Below are positions 61,904-64,000 of a DNA stretch of 64,000 nucleotides, piece by piece; within the stretch, counting starts at the first letter, position 1, and each line of letters begins with the position of its first letter. The notes under the pieces are model-generated. The model made no database searches. It worked only from the letters and a program-made list of their open reading frames with translations, and was not told where the DNA came from. The stretch covers positions 8,909,978-8,973,977 of the forward strand of contig NZ_CP107964.1 in the NCBI RefSeq assembly GCF_041434935.1, read 5' to 3'. Source of the stretch: Kitasatospora sp. NBC_00374 (GTDB lineage: Bacteria > Actinomycetota > Actinomycetes > Streptomycetales > Streptomycetaceae). The position numbers and the translations under genes were made by a program.

Positions 61904-62101
61904 ATGTCCCGCAAGCAGCAGCGCACCCGAGGCGAGAAGACCCCCCTCACCGCGGTGGTCCCCGAGCAGCCGGCCGCGCCCCACCAGGCCCCGGACGCCG
62001 GCGAGCACCTCACCGGGCAGATTGCCCGGGGCGCCGCCTCCGGCGCCGTCCGCTCGGTCACCGACTGGATCATCCAGCGGGTCAGCGAGCACTTCAGCTG
62101 A
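61904..62101 (+). CDS. Small protein with C-terminal amphipathic helix, 65 aa
   Basis: ATG 61904 follows GGGGAGG at good spacing. The basic N-terminus (MSRKQQRTRGEKTPLTAVVP) leads to a Pro/Ala hinge and an amphipathic helix (GAASGAVRSVTDWIIQRVSE, then HFS). It has no cysteine. It is divergent from the HTH-NB-ARC-TPR gene and could be its effector, a membrane-active peptide or a signalling peptide; all three are inference. I do not recognise the family. Confidence 0.65.
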   Translation: MSRKQQRTRGEKTPLTAVVPEQPAAPHQAPDAGEHLTGQIARGAASGAVRSVTDWIIQRVSEHFS

Positions 62102-62691
62102 CCCCCGCTCGGGGGCCTGGCACCCACCACCGGCAGCCGGGCCCCACAGACGAGCTGCTGCCCCACTCAGCCGAACGGAACACCGACTCCCCTGTTCGCG
62201 CGAGCGACGGTGAACGGGCAACCAGGGTCGTGGAGGTGGTGATCAGCCCCGTGATCAAAATAGGGGGCACGGCGCGCACGGCTGCCCCTGTGGCTGCAGG
62301 CCGGCGCACACCTGTCACCGGTCTGTTGTCGAAGCGGCCCGACGCACCGGGCTATTCGAGGGACAGGTGTGGCGGGCCGGCTGTTCGGATGTCTGGGGTC
62401 GCGCCTGGCAGTGGTTGAGGCCCCCTTGATGGATATGGGTTTTGTGCATATGGGGTTTGTATCGTGTTTTCGCATGGCCGTTCTGAACGTGCGAATCCGC
62501 GGTTTGTTGTCACCGGAGTGGGGAGCAGGGCTACTGGACCTGGAGGGTAGCTGGGAGTATTTAGGGTCGTTTTCGGTGCCGATTTCCTGTGACGTTTTGG
62601 TGATGGTTTCCGGTGACGGTCGCATGCAGATTCGCAGTTCGTGGTCTGCTGTCCTGATCTGGAGGGCGGAGGGCTGCCGAGTGCCGGGATG
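62102..62691. other. Intergenic stretch with falling GC content
   Basis: A small hairpin (CCCCC-GCTC-GGGGG) at 62102-62115 may end the small gene. From about 62400 the sequence becomes notably richer in T on the plus strand (TTTTGTGCATATGGGGTTTG). No gene seen. Confidence 0.4.
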
Positions 62692-63144
62692 TCAGGGTGT
62701 GGATCCGGCGAGTGTCGAGATCCGGTCGGCCCGCAGGCTGTACGAGCTTTGGGCGTCGCCGGCCTCGGAGAGCTTCGGGCCGCCGGTGACGGCGTCCGTG
62801 TTCTGTACGCAGTTCGTGGCGGCGGTCTGCACCTTGTCGAGTGTCTTCTCCCAGCGGCGGAGGGCGATCTCGTCGGGTAGGGGGCGGTACGCCTTTGCCG
62901 ATTTGACGTGGTCGAGGACCAGTTGGCAGCGCTGCGCGCTGCCGGCCGACACGCCGGAGAACTGGATCAGCGTGCGGATGTCCTCGCCGATCACCCGGGT
63001 GTGCTCCTTGCCGCCCTTGGCGGATCAGCTCGCCATGGTGTCCGGGTCATCGGAACAGCTGGTCAGCCCGACGGACAGCAGGGCTGCGGCGGCTAGGGCG
63101 AGTGCACCGCGCAGGGCCGGACGAGGGCGGGTCTCCGGACGCAT
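62692..63144 (-). pseudogene. Lipoprotein gene interrupted by an in-frame TGA
   Basis: ATG 63144 has GAAGGAAG upstream. The first 39 residues are a lipoprotein signal (RGALALAAAALLSVGLTSCS, lipobox LTSC). A TGA at 63025-63027 follows TMAS. The same frame then continues for about 110 coding-like residues (KEHTRVIGEDIRTLIQFSGV, RRWEKTLDKVQTAATNCVQN, LRADRISTLAGSTP-stop 62692). The gene is therefore intact except for one nonsense codon. It is the outermost recognisable gene before the terminus. Function unknown. Confidence 0.7.
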
Positions 63145-63920
63145 GTGGGCACTTCCTTCATTTCGTGGTGGACCGGACCGGAAAGCTGACAGCTTGTCAG
63201 TTGCGCGCGGCGGCTGTACAGGCTCGGAGTGCCCGTCCCCGTCCCGGCAGTTCACCCGTCACGCCTGTGCGGTCGGGCATCCGAATTCCAGTCGCCCTGG
63301 AACGTTCCGCGTGCTCGCTGGCGGCGCCGAGGCCGGCGGTTCAGTACGGCGGGGCGGTGTTGTCCCGTGGGGGCGAGGCTCGGCCGGGCTGCCGGGCTGC
63401 CGGGCTGCCGGGCGGTGTGGGTATGGGTTTTTCGCATGGCGTTTCCTGGGGTTTGCAGATTTCGCATGGGGCCGCCCCGCTGTCCTGGTATGCTGCTTTT
63501 GCATTAGCGTTCGGAGGGCATGTTTCGGTGTCACTGCGGAGCAGGGAGACCGAAAAACGGAGGTGATTCTCCGGGGTAAGTGACTGCTACCGAAGAAACG
63601 CGTCGCATCGTCAATGGGTGGGCATGGGCTTTGCGGCGGGATTCCCTGACGGGTGCATTCTGATACGGTTTTGGGTCGGATTCCCAGCGTCTTTACGGCC
63701 TAAAATGGCCCAGATGGGTCTAGACCATCTAAGGGAAGATCATCGATGTTATGACGGATCGTCAGATCTGACAGAGCGCCCTGGTTCTCAATCGGAGAAA
63801 GCCGGCCCCTTGCTCTCTTGGCGATAGATCAGGGAGGAGCGGCCCGTGAAACCGCGCGAAGTACACCGTTGACCAGCAGAAACAACGTACAGTCAGCAAC
63901 CTTACCGCCCTCACAGTCGG
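63145..63920. other. Subtelomeric non-coding region
   Basis: The right-hand part has lower GC than the rest of the window (for example 63480-63760). It contains repeats of TTTCGCATGG (63429-63438, 63462-63471; also near 62469) and short hairpins such as TGACG-GAT-CGTCA near 63753. No gene with a ribosome site was found. Confidence 0.5.
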
Positions 63921-64000
63921 CCACCGCCCCGGAGGGGCGGGCCGCCACGCCTCCGGCGCGGAGCGCGGAGCGTCAGGCCGCCGCGTAGCGGCGGCGCGTC
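63921..64000. repeat. Telomere-like hairpin cluster at the window end
   Basis: Hairpin 63924-63940 is CCGCCCC-GGA-GGGGCGG. Hairpin 63951-63963 is CTCCG-GCG-CGGAG. Hairpin 63977-63995 is GCCGCCGC-GTA-GCGGCGGC. The heptamer GCGNAGC occurs at 63958-63964, 63965-63971 and 63983-63989. Streptomyces telomeres are built of such palindromes with GCGNAGC-type minihairpin loops (family knowledge). With tap-tpg nearby, a replicon end is the most likely reading. An origin or a strong terminator array is the alternative. Confidence 0.7.

Noticed and set aside
62369..63583. Plus-strand open frame of 404 codons
   Set aside because: It is antisense to the interrupted lipoprotein gene, which has a lipobox and a ribosome site. 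The plus frame shows no domain.

Overview
This window is high-GC actinomycete DNA, most likely a Streptomyces/Kitasatospora-type genome. Third-codon-position GC is extreme, GTG starts follow GGAGG-type ribosome sites, and it holds WhiB, MerR and MscL homologues, a secreted chitinase and two RiPP clusters. It looks like the subtelomeric accessory arm of a linear replicon (chromosome end or linear plasmid). The last 80 bases are GC-rich hairpins with GCGNAGC loops, as in Streptomyces telomeres. A tap-tpg-like operon (telomere-binding protein and terminal protein) lies about 8-10 kb inside that end. No tRNA, rRNA or CRISPR array was recognised.

Layout. 0-10 kb: a partial repeat-containing protein, a subtilisin-like protein without its catalytic serine, small unknowns, mscL, a secreted beta-helix protein and a frameshifted flippase. 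10-10.75 kb: decayed copies of sequences found intact near 56-59 kb. 10.75-16.1 kb: a class I lanthipeptide operon read leftwards (precursor, LanC, LanB) with a very large cysteine-rich precursor. 17.1-19.3 kb: a NACHT NTPase. 19.67-21.03 kb: a truncated second tap. 21.8-26.3 kb: a trypsin-co-occurring protein followed by a protease-STAND-WD40 protein, flanked by direct repeats derived from a helicase-associated domain. 27.7-31.1 kb: small genes, a CoiA-like nuclease, a 600-bp iteron-like array of GTACC motifs and a MerR regulator. 31.9-33.4 kb: GH18 chitinase.

34.3-41.2 kb: a second RiPP locus with an MFS exporter, TfuA, YcaO (frameshifted), a 52-residue cysteine-free precursor, two tandem 2OG-Fe(II) oxygenases and a divergent HTH/TPR regulator. 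42.6-45.9 kb: a membrane-anchored unknown and a secreted trypsin-like protease. 46.8-47.6 kb: a WhiB/ATPase chimera. 47.9-51.0 kb: a small membrane protein coupled to an NB-ARC/TPR protein. 51-53.5 kb: insertion-sequence debris and one unknown gene. 53.56-56.1 kb: the intact tap-tpg pair. 56.2-61.6 kb: a toxin-antitoxin pair, a kinase-WD40 gene broken in a G7 tract, and an NB-ARC/TPR protein. 62-64 kb: lower-GC subtelomere and the hairpin terminus.

Recurring themes are STAND-type NTPases likely to act in conflict or signalling, dispersed fragments of a helicase-associated domain, and many genes broken by a single indel or an in-frame TGA. The breaks fit decay in a chromosome arm, but some could be assembly errors.
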